From NCBI RefSeq assembly GCF_000521865.1, contig NZ_JAME01000001.1, positions 177,289-241,288 on the forward strand: DNA of 64,000 nt. Direction: 5' to 3'. The notes under the pieces were generated by a model. The model was not told the origin of the DNA. It saw nothing but the letters and a program-made list of their open reading frames with translations, and made no database searches. Positions 19,157-27,761 of this stretch are shown one piece after another. The DNA comes from Roseivivax isoporae LMG 25204. GTDB taxonomy: Bacteria > Pseudomonadota > Alphaproteobacteria > Rhodobacterales > Rhodobacteraceae. Numbering within the stretch: position 1 is the first letter of the stretch; each line of letters opens with the position of its first letter. The position numbers and the translations under genes were made by a program.

Positions 19157-20578
19157 ATGACAGATGCCCCCTTCCGCCCGTTCGAGACCCACCTGGACCG
19201 CGGCTGCGCCCTGGCGGAGCTGCGCGCGGCCCTCGCGGGCGCCGATGACGGCGAGCTTTTCCTCGAGCGGCGCCGCTCCGAGGGGCTGCTGTTCGACGAT
19301 GGTCGCATCAAGACCGCAAGCTACGACAATTCCGAAGGTTTCGGGCTGCGTGCCGTGCGCGGCGAGGTGGCGGGCTATGCCCACGGGACCGACATCTCGG
19401 AAGCCGCGCTGAAACGCGCCGGAGAGACCGCGCGCCTCGCCGTGGGCGATGGCGGGGGCACCATGGCGGACGCGCCGGCGCGCACCAACCGCAGGCTCTA
19501 CACCGATGCCGATCCCATCGCGGGCACCGACTTTCCGGTGAAGGTCGAGACCCTGTCCGAGATCGACGCCTTCGTCCGCGGGCTCGACCCGCGGGTGGTG
19601 CAGGTGACCGCCTCCATCGCCGCGTCCTGCCAGGAGGTGGCGATTCTGCGCGAGGACGATTCGCTCGTCACCGACATCCGGCCGATGACCCGCGTGAACG
19701 TCAGCGTCATCGTCGAGCAGGACGGCCGCCGCGAGAGCGGCAGTGCCGGCGGCGGCGGGCGCATCGCGCTCGACGGTCTGCTCGATCCGGCGGACTGGCA
19801 GGCCAAGGCGCGCGAGGCGCTGCGCATCGCGCTCGTGAACCTGCGCGCGGAGCCCGCGCCGGCGGGTGTTTTCGACATCGTGCTCGGGCCCGGCTGGCCC
19901 GGCATCCTGCTGCACGAGGCGGTCGGCCACGGGCTCGAGGGCGACTTCAACCGCAAGGGCACCTCGGCCTTCGCGGGGCTCATGGGCCGGCGTGTGGCGG
20001 CCCCCGGCGTCACCGTGCTCGACGACGGCACGATCCCCGACCGGCGGGGCTCGCTGACGGTGGACGACGAGGGGACGCCGTCTGGGCGCAACGTGCTGAT
20101 CGAGGACGGGATCCTCACCGGCTACATGCAGGACCGCCAGAACGCGCGCCTGATGGGCGCCGCGCCTACGGGCAACGGGCGGCGCGAGAGCTACGCGCAC
20201 CTCCCGATGCCGCGGATGACCAACACCTACATGCTGGGCGGCGACGCCACGCCGGGCGAGCTGGTGGCCGAGCTTAAGGACGGCATCTATGCCGTAGGCT
20301 TCGGCGGCGGGCAGGTGGACATCACCAACGGCAAGTTCGTCTTCTCCTGCACCGAGGCCTACCGCGTGCGGGACGGCAAGGTCGGCGCGCCGGTCAAGGG
20401 CGCGACGCTCATCGGCGACGGCGCGACGGCGCTCATGCAGATCCGCGGGATCGGCAACGACATGGCGCTCGATCCCGGGATGGGCAATTGCGGCAAGCAG
20501 GGCCAGTGGGTGCCGGTGGGCGTCGGCCTGCCCACGCTGCTGATCGGCGGGCTGACGGTGGGCGGCTCGGGCGGCTGA
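19157..20578 (+). CDS. tldD: Metalloprotease TldD
   Basis: 473-residue TldD subunit of the TldD/TldE (PmbA) protease, known to process modified peptides and to help degrade CcdA. The zinc motif is in LLHEAVGHGLEGDFNRKGTS (HExxxH), and C-terminal DPGMGNCGKQGQ is the usual third-ligand region. It is divergent from ctaC. No tldE/pmbA partner is in the window. Confidence 0.95.
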   Translation: MTDAPFRPFETHLDRGCALAELRAALAGADDGELFLERRRSEGLLFDDGRIKTASYDNSEGFGLRAVRGEVAGYAHGTDISEAALKRAGETARLAVGDGGGTMADAPARTNRRLYTDADPIAGTDFPVKVETLSEIDAFVRGLDPRVVQVTASIAASCQEVAILREDDSLVTDIRPMTRVNVSVIVEQDGRRESGSAGGGGRIALDGLLDPADWQAKAREALRIALVNLRAEPAPAGVFDIVLGPGWPGILLHEAVGHGLEGDFNRKGTSAFAGLMGRRVAAPGVTVLDDGTIPDRRGSLTVDDEGTPSGRNVLIEDGILTGYMQDRQNARLMGAAPTGNGRRESYAHLPMPRMTNTYMLGGDATPGELVAELKDGIYAVGFGGGQVDITNGKFVFSCTEAYRVRDGKVGAPVKGATLIGDGATALMQIRGIGNDMALDPGMGNCGKQGQWVPVGVGLPTLLIGGLTVGGSGG

Positions 20579-20644
20579 TTCGGGCGGGCAGGGTGTCCGC
20601 GCGCCGGATCCGCGCCCGGCGCAGGCGCTGGGGTGCGCCGATCT

Positions 20645-20664
20645 CTGTCAGATTTTTCTGACAG
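20645..20664 (+). terminator. Hairpin after tldD
   Basis: A 7-bp perfect stem CTGTCAG/CTGACAG with the loop ATTTTT, 66 bases past the tldD stop. The T-rich part lies in the loop and not after the stem, so it may be a weak terminator or a palindromic operator for dprA. Confidence 0.4.
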
Positions 20665-20837
20665 TATTTGTCCCGCGAATGTAAATTGCCTCAGACACTT
20701 GGTGTCGCGATCCGCGCCGGAGCACCCGTGCACGGGGCCCGCGCGGCGGCGCGGCAGCCGTGCTCGCGCAGGGTCATTTACGGCTCGTTAACCGCACGAT
20801 CCTAGAACGGTTCCTGCAAGGGACGGAGCCGGGCTGG

Positions 20838-21983
20838 ATGGTCGAGCAACTCACTTCTTCCACTCACCCCCTACTCCCACCCACCACGGAAGACGACCGG
20901 CTCGCCTGGATCCGTCTCTTGCGCTCGCGGCGCGTCGGCGCCAGCACCTTCTACCGCCTTATGGCCGAACACGGCACCGCGCGGCAGGCGCTGGAGGCGC
21001 TGCCGGACATCGCCCGCGCTGCCGGGCTCGACGGCTACGAGGCCTTTTCCGAACGCGCCGCGCAGGCCGAGATGCAGGCCGCACGCCACGCCCGCGCCCG
21101 CATGATCTGCCGCGGCATGGCCGATTATCCCGCCCTACTGGCCGAGATCGCCGACCCGCCGCCCTTCTTCTGGGCGGTGGGCGACACCGCGCTCCTGAAC
21201 CGGCCGGCGGTGGCGCTCGTGGGGGCGCGCAACGCGTCGTCCCTCGGCACGCGGATGGCGCGCCGCCTGGCCGAGGGCCTGGGCGCGCGCGGTCTCGTGA
21301 TCGTCTCCGGGCTTGCCCGCGGCATCGACGCCGCGGCGCATGCGGCGAGCCTCGGGACCGGCACGCTCGCGGTCATGGGGGGCGGCGTGGACGTGCTCTA
21401 CCCGGCCGAGAACGCGAAGCTCGCCGAGGACATCCCCGCGGCCTCGGGACTGAGGATCAGCGAGCAACCCATGGGTCTCCAGCCGCAGGCGCGGCACTTC
21501 CCGGCACGCAACCGCCTGATCTCCGGTCTCGCGCGGGCCGTGGTCGTGGTCGAGGCGGCGGCGAAGTCGGGCTCGCTCATCACCGCGCGCGCCGCACTCG
21601 ACCAGGGGCGCGAGGTGCTGGCGGTGCCGGGCCATCCCTTCGACACGCGGGCAGGGGGCTGCAACCTGCTGATCCGCGACGGCGCGCGGCTCGTCCGCGG
21701 TCCCGAAGACGTGATCGAGGTGCTGGACCTGCCCGCCGTGGAGGGGCCGCAGCGCCAGTCGGTGCTGCCGCTGGCGCCGCCGGAGCCCGGACCGCCGCGC
21801 GCCGACGCGACGGCGCTGCACGCGCGCATCCTGTCGCGGCTCGGCGCGGCGCCCGTGGCCGAGGACCAGCTGATCCGCGACCTCGCCACGCCGCCCGACA
21901 CCGTGATGCCCGCGCTGACCGAGCTCGAGCTCGACGGCCGCATCCGGCGGCATTCGGGCGGCCTTCTCGCGCTCGCCGTATGA
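20838..21983 (+). CDS. dprA: DNA-processing protein DprA
   Basis: RecA loader for natural transformation. 381 residues from MVEQLTSS. N-terminal SAM-like part, Rossmann-fold core with LVGARNASSLGTRMARRLAE, GLARGIDAAAHAASL, VMGGGVDVLYP and RNRLISGLARAVVVVEAA, and a C-terminal winged helix (about 310-380) with ALTELELDGRIRRHSGG. A longer frame starting 26 codons upstream exists but lacks conservation-like features. The gene is compatible with DNA uptake, though no com genes are in view. Confidence 0.92.
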   Translation: MVEQLTSSTHPLLPPTTEDDRLAWIRLLRSRRVGASTFYRLMAEHGTARQALEALPDIARAAGLDGYEAFSERAAQAEMQAARHARARMICRGMADYPALLAEIADPPPFFWAVGDTALLNRPAVALVGARNASSLGTRMARRLAEGLGARGLVIVSGLARGIDAAAHAASLGTGTLAVMGGGVDVLYPAENAKLAEDIPAASGLRISEQPMGLQPQARHFPARNRLISGLARAVVVVEAAAKSGSLITARAALDQGREVLAVPGHPFDTRAGGCNLLIRDGARLVRGPEDVIEVLDLPAVEGPQRQSVLPLAPPEPGPPRADATALHARILSRLGAAPVAEDQLIRDLATPPDTVMPALTELELDGRIRRHSGGLLALAV

Positions 21984-22089
21984 CCGGCGCAACGACGCCG
22001 CGACAGGCCAGATTGACAATCAGCTCTTGCACCCCACATCCTGCGCGGCCATAGAAAGCCCCGTTTTCCCGTCAGGAGTGGCTCCGGAC

Positions 22090-24831
22090 ATGCCCGTCGT
22101 CGTTGTCGAATCCCCGGCCAAGGCCAAGACGATCAACAAGTTCCTGGGATCGGACTACGTCGTTCTGGCCTCGTACGGACACGTGCGCGACCTGCCCGCC
22201 AAGGACGGCTCGGTCGATCCCGACAACGGCTTCGACATGACGTGGGAGGTCGGCAACGACAGCAAGAAGCACGTCAAGGCCATCGCCGACGCGCTCAAGG
22301 ACGACAACGCGCTGATCCTCGCGACCGACCCCGACCGCGAGGGCGAGGCGATCTCGTGGCACCTGCGCGAGGCGCTGACCAAGCGGAAGTCGATCCGCAA
22401 GGACACCGACGTGCGCCGCGTCACCTTCAACGCCATCACCAAGGCGTCGGTGACCGAGGCGATGAAGAATCCCCGCGACATCGACGCCCCGCTGGTCGAG
22501 GCCTATCTGGCCCGCCGGGCGCTCGACTACCTCGTGGGCTTCAACCTCTCGCCGGTCCTGTGGCGCAAGCTGCCCGGCGCGCGCTCCGCGGGCCGCGTGC
22601 AGTCGGTCTGCCTGCGGCTCATCGTCGAGCGCGAGATGGAGATCGAGGCGTTCCGGCCGCGCGAGTACTGGTCGGTCAAGGCGCTGCTAACGACGCCGCG
22701 CGGCCAGGATTTCGAGGCGCGCCTCGTCACGCTCGCCGGCAAGAAGCTCGACCGCTACGACCTCGAGAACGAGACGCAGGCCGAGATGGCGGTGCAGGCA
22801 GTGGCGTCGCGCACGCTCAAGGTCACCTCGGTCGAGGCCAAGCCCGCGAACCGCAACCCGTCGGCGCCCTTCATGACCTCGACCCTCCAGCAGGAGGCGA
22901 GCCGCAAGTTCGGCATGGGGGCCAAGCAGTGCATGGCCGCGGCGCAGCGGCTCTACGAGGCGGGCCACATCACCTACATGCGGACCGACGGCATCGACAT
23001 GGCGCCCGAGGCGGTGCACGCCGCCCGCGACGCGATCGCCAGCCGCTTCGGCAAGGAATACGTCCCCTCGTCGCCGCGCATGTACAAGAACAAGGCGAAG
23101 AACGCGCAGGAAGCGCACGAATGCATCCGGCCCACCGACATGGAGGCCGACGCGCAGGCGCTGAAGCTGACCGACGCCGACCAGCGCCGGCTCTACGACC
23201 TCATCTGGAAGCGCACGCTGGCCTGCCAGATGGAGGCCGCGCGGCTCGAGCGCACCACCGTCGAGATCGGCGCGCCGGACGGCCAGGTGGGCCTGCGCGC
23301 GACCGGCCAGGTGGTGCTTTTCGACGGCTTCATGCGGGTCTACGAGGAAGGCCGCGACGATGCGGGCGACGGTGACGACGACAGCCGGCTGCCGCAGATC
23401 ATGGAGGGCGAGGCCGCCAGGTTCGCCGCCGCGGGGCTCCGCGCCGAGTTCGACAAGGCCGCGGGCACCGAGGGCGGCAGCGGAGAGACCACGCGCAACG
23501 GTGCGGCGCTCCTTGCCGCGCGGGACGCGGTGCTGGCGCTCCAGCACCACACCCAGCCGCCGCCGCGCTACACCGAGGCGACGCTCGTCAAGAAGATGGA
23601 GGAGCTGGGCATCGGCCGGCCCTCGACCTATGCGAGCGTGCTCTCGACGATCCAGGACCGCGAGTATGTCCGCAAGGACAAGAACCGGCTGATCCCCGAG
23701 GACAAGGGCCGGATCGTCACGATCTTCCTTCTGAATTTCTTCAAGCGGTACGTGGAATACGACTTCACCGCCGCGCTCGAGGACGAGCTCGACGACGTCT
23801 CCGCGGGCCAGATGGACTACAAGGAGCTTCTGCGGAAGTTCTGGCGCGACTTCTCGGCCGCCATCGCCGAGACGTCCGAGCTGCGCATCGCCGAGGTGCT
23901 CGACGTGCTGGACGATGCGCTGGCTCCGCAGCTCTACCCGCCGCGCGAGGACGGCACCGACCCGCGCACCTGCCCGCTCTGCGGCCAGGGGTCCCTGCAC
24001 CTCAAGACCTCGCGCTCGGGCGGCTTCGTGGGCTGCTCGCGCTATCCCGAATGCCGCTACACGCGGCCGCTCGGCGGCGACGCGGCCGAGGCGCAGGACC
24101 GGGTCCTGGGCCACGACAACGGCGACGAGATCACCCTCCGGTCGGGCCGCTTCGGTCCTTACGTGCAGCGCGGTGAGCCGACCGAGGAGCAGCCGAAGCC
24201 GCCCCGCGCGAGCCTGCCCAAGGGCTGGGCCGCGGACGCGATGGACCTCGAGAAGGCACTGACGCTGCTCAGCCTGCCGCGGATCGTCGGCACCCATCCC
24301 GAGGACGGGGAGCCGATCGAGGCCGGCATCGGGCGCTACGGCCCCTTCGTGAAGCACAACAGGCTCTACGCGAACCTCAAGGAGGTCGACGAGGTCTTCG
24401 AGATCGGCATCAACCGCGCCGTGGACCTCCTGGCCGAGAAGGCCGCCAAGCGCGGCGGCGGGCGCGGCGCGGTCGCGCCGCTGAAGGAGCTGGGCGAGCA
24501 TCCGTCCGAGGGCGGGCCGGTCAATGTCATGGAAGGCCGCTACGGTCCCTACGTGAAGTGGGGCAAGGTCAACGCGACCCTGCCCAAGGGCACCGAACCC
24601 GCGCAGGTCACGCTCGAGATGGCGGTCGAACTGATCGCCGAGAAGGCGTCGAAGTCCGGCACCAAGAAGGGCGGCGCGCGCAAGACCGCCGCCAAGTCCG
24701 CGAGCGGCACGGCCACCGCCAAGGCGCCCGCGGCCAAGAAGACGGCCGCGAAGAAGCCCGCCGCCAAGAAGGCGACGACCAAGGCAGCCGCCGACGCGGA
24801 CAGCCCCGCCAAGAAACGCGCCAAGGGCTGA
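22090..24831 (+). CDS. topA: DNA topoisomerase I
   Basis: Type IA topoisomerase of 913 residues that relaxes negative supercoils. Toprim domain at the start (VVVESPAKAKTINKFLG), active-site tyrosine in ITYMRTDGIDM, a single clear zinc ribbon CPLCGQGSLHLK...CSRYPEC, then repeated topoisomerase C-terminal repeats (GRYGPFVKHNRLYANL, GRYGPYVKWGKVNATL) and a Lys/Ala-rich basic tail of about 60 residues. The start at MPVVVVESPAK is standard for the family. Confidence 0.96.
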   Translation: MPVVVVESPAKAKTINKFLGSDYVVLASYGHVRDLPAKDGSVDPDNGFDMTWEVGNDSKKHVKAIADALKDDNALILATDPDREGEAISWHLREALTKRKSIRKDTDVRRVTFNAITKASVTEAMKNPRDIDAPLVEAYLARRALDYLVGFNLSPVLWRKLPGARSAGRVQSVCLRLIVEREMEIEAFRPREYWSVKALLTTPRGQDFEARLVTLAGKKLDRYDLENETQAEMAVQAVASRTLKVTSVEAKPANRNPSAPFMTSTLQQEASRKFGMGAKQCMAAAQRLYEAGHITYMRTDGIDMAPEAVHAARDAIASRFGKEYVPSSPRMYKNKAKNAQEAHECIRPTDMEADAQALKLTDADQRRLYDLIWKRTLACQMEAARLERTTVEIGAPDGQVGLRATGQVVLFDGFMRVYEEGRDDAGDGDDDSRLPQIMEGEAARFAAAGLRAEFDKAAGTEGGSGETTRNGAALLAARDAVLALQHHTQPPPRYTEATLVKKMEELGIGRPSTYASVLSTIQDREYVRKDKNRLIPEDKGRIVTIFLLNFFKRYVEYDFTAALEDELDDVSAGQMDYKELLRKFWRDFSAAIAETSELRIAEVLDVLDDALAPQLYPPREDGTDPRTCPLCGQGSLHLKTSRSGGFVGCSRYPECRYTRPLGGDAAEAQDRVLGHDNGDEITLRSGRFGPYVQRGEPTEEQPKPPRASLPKGWAADAMDLEKALTLLSLPRIVGTHPEDGEPIEAGIGRYGPFVKHNRLYANLKEVDEVFEIGINRAVDLLAEKAAKRGGGRGAVAPLKELGEHPSEGGPVNVMEGRYGPYVKWGKVNATLPKGTEPAQVTLEMAVELIAEKASKSGTKKGGARKTAAKSASGTATAKAPAAKKTAAKKPAAKKATTKAAADADSPAKKRAKG

Positions 24832-24969
24832 TCCGGGCTCGGCCGGGGCGCCGGGGCTGCAGGCCGTTGCGCGCGGCCTGCGCAGGGCGCGCGCTGCGGC
24901 GTGGGGACATTTGACTCTGCACGTCCCCTTCGTCACATATCGGACAACCACGGCACGAGGGAGCGTTCC

Positions 24970-25668
24970 ATGAAGAAAGTCTACGGTTCGGCGGCCGAGG
25001 CGCTGGACGGGCTGCTGTTCGACGGCATGACCATCGCGGCCGGCGGCTTCGGCCTCTGCGGCATCCCCGAACTCCTGATCGCGGCGCTCCGCGAGGCCGG
25101 CACGAAGGACCTGACCGTGGCGTCCAACAATGCGGGCGTCGACGGGTTCGGGTTGGGCCTGCTGCTGGAAAGCCGGCAGGTGAAGAAGATGATGTCGTCC
25201 TACGTGGGCGAGAACAAGGAATTCATGCGCCAGTACCTCGGGGGCGAGCTCGAGCTCGAGTTCAACCCGCAGGGCACGCTGGCCGAGCGGATGCGCGCCG
25301 GTGGCGCCGGCATCCCGGGCTTCTACACCAAGACCGGTGTCGGCACGCGCATCGCCGAGGGCAAGGAGGTCAAGCAGTTCGACGGCGAGGACTACATCCT
25401 CGAGCGCGGCATCGTCGCCGACCTGTCGATCGTGAAGGCCTGGAAGGCCGACACGACCGGGAACTGCATCTTCCGCAAGACCGCACGCAACTTCAATCCG
25501 CCGGCCGCGATGTGCGGCAAGGTCTGCGTGATGGAGGTCGAGGAGATCGTCGAGCCCGGCACGCTCGATCCCGACCACGTCCATCTGCCCGGCATCTACG
25601 TCCACCGGCTGATCCAGGGCGCACACGAGAAACGCATCGAACAGCGCACCACCCGACCCGCCGCCTGA
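24970..25668 (+). CDS. scoA: 3-oxoacid CoA-transferase subunit A
   Basis: 232-residue alpha subunit of a type I CoA-transferase (succinyl-CoA:3-ketoacid or acetoacetyl type), recognised by [19 protein letters not shown] and [23 protein letters not shown] ribosome site lies 8 bases before the ATG. Subunit B is encoded 1.1 kb downstream, beyond the LOV gene. The pair would activate acetoacetate for ketone-body or branched-chain use. Confidence 0.93.
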   Translation: MKKVYGSAAEALDGLLFDGMTIAAGGFGLCGIPELLIAALREAGTKDLTVASNNAGVDGFGLGLLLESRQVKKMMSSYVGENKEFMRQYLGGELELEFNPQGTLAERMRAGGAGIPGFYTKTGVGTRIAEGKEVKQFDGEDYILERGIVADLSIVKAWKADTTGNCIFRKTARNFNPPAAMCGKVCVMEVEEIVEPGTLDPDHVHLPGIYVHRLIQGAHEKRIEQRTTRPAA

Positions 25669-25707
25669 CCGGCCCGGTGCGCCCGCAGACACGAGGTTGA
25701 CGGTCCC

Positions 25708-26769
25708 GTGACCACCACCACCGGTTCCCGACGCAGGTTGACCGCGGTCCTCGACGACCGCGAGGCGCTGGCCGGTTTCTCGCGTCTCGGGATCTCGCTG
25801 ATCATCACAAACCCGCGGGCGCCCGACAATCCGATCGTCTACGTGAACGACGCCTTCGAGCGCACCACCGGTTATTCGCGCTCGTCCGTCATCGGGCGGA
25901 ACTGCCGGTTCCTGCAGGGCGAACGCACGGACAAGCGGGCGGTCGACCGGATCCGGCACGCGGTCGAGGCCGGTCGCGACGTGTCGGTCGACATCCTGAA
26001 CTACCGCGCCTCGGGCGAGCCCTTCATGAACCGCCTGGTGATCGCCCCGATCGAGGGGGACGACGGCACGCCGCTGTTCTATCTCGGCCTGCAGAAGGAA
26101 CTGCGCGACGGCGAGGACGACGGCCCGGGCCTGAGCGATCTCAGGCTCGACATGATCCGCTCGCGCGTGCACGGCGACCTGGGGCTGATCCTCACCAACA
26201 TGAGCCGCCCCTCGCTGCGGCTGAGCCTCGACGACCCGCTGCACGAGGTCGAGGCGCTGCCGCGGCGGCTGGAATGCCTGCAGCTCGTCTACGAGGAACT
26301 GCGCCAGACCGACGAGATGATCGAGCGGGTGGGCATCGACCTCGGCTCGCTGCTCGCGCGCATCGCGACCAACGTGGCCTATCACGAGGGTCGCCCGGGC
26401 GTGCGCTTCGTGCAGCAGATCGACCCGATCGAGATCAACCTCGAGACCGCGACGCGCGTGGGGCTGATCCTGTCCGAGACGCTGTCGAACGCCTTCAGCC
26501 ATGCCTTCGTCGGGCTCGACCAGGGCTTCATCGACCTGCGCGTGACCCGCCTCGCCGCGGGCGGCCTGCGGATGATGGTGTCGGATGACGGCGTCGGCAT
26601 CCCCGCCAAGATCGCGTGGCCCTCGGAGGCGACGGTGGGCGGACGCCTGATCGCCGCGCTGCTCGAGGGCCTCGACGCCACAATCAACGTCGCCCGGGGG
26701 GCTGCCGGCACGGTCGTGATGATCGACGTGCCGATGGATCCCGGCGCATCGACCACTGAAGGAGACTGA
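25708..26769 (+). CDS. LOV-domain photoreceptor, HWE/HisKA_2-type kinase-like protein with altered histidine box
   Basis: 353-residue soluble protein. Residues about 20-132 are a LOV domain with the photoactive cysteine in GRNCRFLQGE (Cys66), plus NDAFERTTGY and FYLGLQ. Residues 145-200 align with the HisKA_2/HWE dimerisation helix, but where IHHRVKNNL is usual this reads IRSRVHGDL, so the normal phospho-acceptor His is missing; the only nearby His is H155. The ATPase domain looks intact: N-box ETLSNAFSHAF (N261), DDGVGIP (293-299), GGRLIAALLE. Start is a GTG with GAGG upstream; no earlier candidate fits the LOV domain. It sits 39 bases after scoA and 3 before scoB, whose ribosome site lies inside this gene, so all three should be coexpressed. 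Confidence 0.88.
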   Translation: MTTTTGSRRRLTAVLDDREALAGFSRLGISLIITNPRAPDNPIVYVNDAFERTTGYSRSSVIGRNCRFLQGERTDKRAVDRIRHAVEAGRDVSVDILNYRASGEPFMNRLVIAPIEGDDGTPLFYLGLQKELRDGEDDGPGLSDLRLDMIRSRVHGDLGLILTNMSRPSLRLSLDDPLHEVEALPRRLECLQLVYEELRQTDEMIERVGIDLGSLLARIATNVAYHEGRPGVRFVQQIDPIEINLETATRVGLILSETLSNAFSHAFVGLDQGFIDLRVTRLAAGGLRMMVSDDGVGIPAKIAWPSEATVGGRLIAALLEGLDATINVARGAAGTVVMIDVPMDPGASTTEGD

Positions 26770-26772
26770 GCA

Positions 26773-27399
26773 ATGCCGTGGGATCGCAACCAGATGGCCG
26801 CGCGCGCGGCGCAGGAGCTCGAGGACGGCACCTATGTCAACCTCGGGATCGGCATCCCGACGCTGGTGCCGAACCACATCCCCGAGGGGGTCCACGTGAC
26901 GCTGCAATCCGAGAACGGGATGCTCGGCATGGGCCCGTTCCCGATCGAGGGGGAGGAGGATCCCGACCTCATCAACGCCGGCAAGCAGACCATCACCGAG
27001 CTGCCGCACACGGCCTATTTCGACAGTGCCACGAGCTTTGCCATGATCCGCGGCGGCAAGATCGCCATGGCGATCCTCGGCGCCATGGAGGTGGCCGAAA
27101 ACGGCGACCTCGCGAACTGGATGATCCCCGGCAAGCTGGTCAAGGGCATGGGCGGCGCGATGGACCTCGTCGCCGGCGTGCGCCGCGTGATCGTGGTCAT
27201 GGATCATACCAACAAGGCGGGCGAGCCGAAGCTGCTGCGGGAATGCACGCTGCCGCTGACCGGCACGGGTGTCGTCAACCGGATCATCACCGATCTCGGC
27301 GTGCTCGACGTGGTCGAGGGCGGGCTCCGCATCGTCGAGACCGCGCCCGGCGTGACCGAGGACGAGATCCGCGAAAAGACCGAGGCGACGATTGTCTGA
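26773..27399 (+). CDS. scoB: 3-oxoacid CoA-transferase subunit B
   Basis: 208-residue beta subunit. The catalytic glutamate lies in [34 protein letters not shown] is also typical. The AAGGAG ribosome site is within the last codons of the LOV gene and the gap is 3 bases, so translation is probably coupled. Confidence 0.95.
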   Translation: MPWDRNQMAARAAQELEDGTYVNLGIGIPTLVPNHIPEGVHVTLQSENGMLGMGPFPIEGEEDPDLINAGKQTITELPHTAYFDSATSFAMIRGGKIAMAILGAMEVAENGDLANWMIPGKLVKGMGGAMDLVAGVRRVIVVMDHTNKAGEPKLLRECTLPLTGTGVVNRIITDLGVLDVVEGGLRIVETAPGVTEDEIREKTEATIV

Positions 27400-27682
27400 G
27401 GACGGCATCGTCCGCGAGACCACCGGCAGCAAGGGCCGCTACGTCCTGCGCCGGGACGGTGCCGAGGCGGAGCTGACCTATTCGATCCTCTCCGCCGCAA
27501 CGATCATCGCCGACCACACCGAAGTGCCGGACGCGTTGCGCGGGACCGGCGCCGGCCAGGCGCTGGTCGAGCGGCTGGTGGCGGATGCGCGGGCCGAGGG
27601 GGTCAAGATCGTGCCGCTCTGCCCCTTCGTGAACGCCCAGCGGCGGCGGCACCCGGAATGGGCGGACGTGTTCCAGACGTGA
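27392..27682 (+). CDS. Small GNAT-like acetyltransferase (YjdJ/NATD1 type)
   Basis: 96-residue minimal acetyltransferase of the COG2388 kind: [26 protein letters not shown] provides the acetyl-CoA loop and [18 protein letters not shown] is the family's end signature. It starts with a TTG that overlaps the scoB stop by 8 bases. The substrate is unknown. It is probably the last gene of the CoA-transferase/LOV unit. Confidence 0.85.
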   Translation: MSEDGIVRETTGSKGRYVLRRDGAEAELTYSILSAATIIADHTEVPDALRGTGAGQALVERLVADARAEGVKIVPLCPFVNAQRRRHPEWADVFQT

Positions 27683-27761
27683 CCGGCGCGCGTTAGCGCG
27701 CGGTTAGGAGTCCCTGCGCTATGCGTGGCGCCCACCAGGGATTGCCACAAGGTCCGCGCGC

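Noticed and set aside
20786..20793. Single GTTAAC half-site upstream of dprA as a CtrA site
   Set aside because: Only one half-site; such single matches are expected by chance.
22687..27432. Minus-strand open frame of about 4.7 kb across topA, the CoA-transferase genes and the LOV gene
   Set aside because: It spans four recognised genes on the other strand and shows the composition of a shadow frame; no domain seen.
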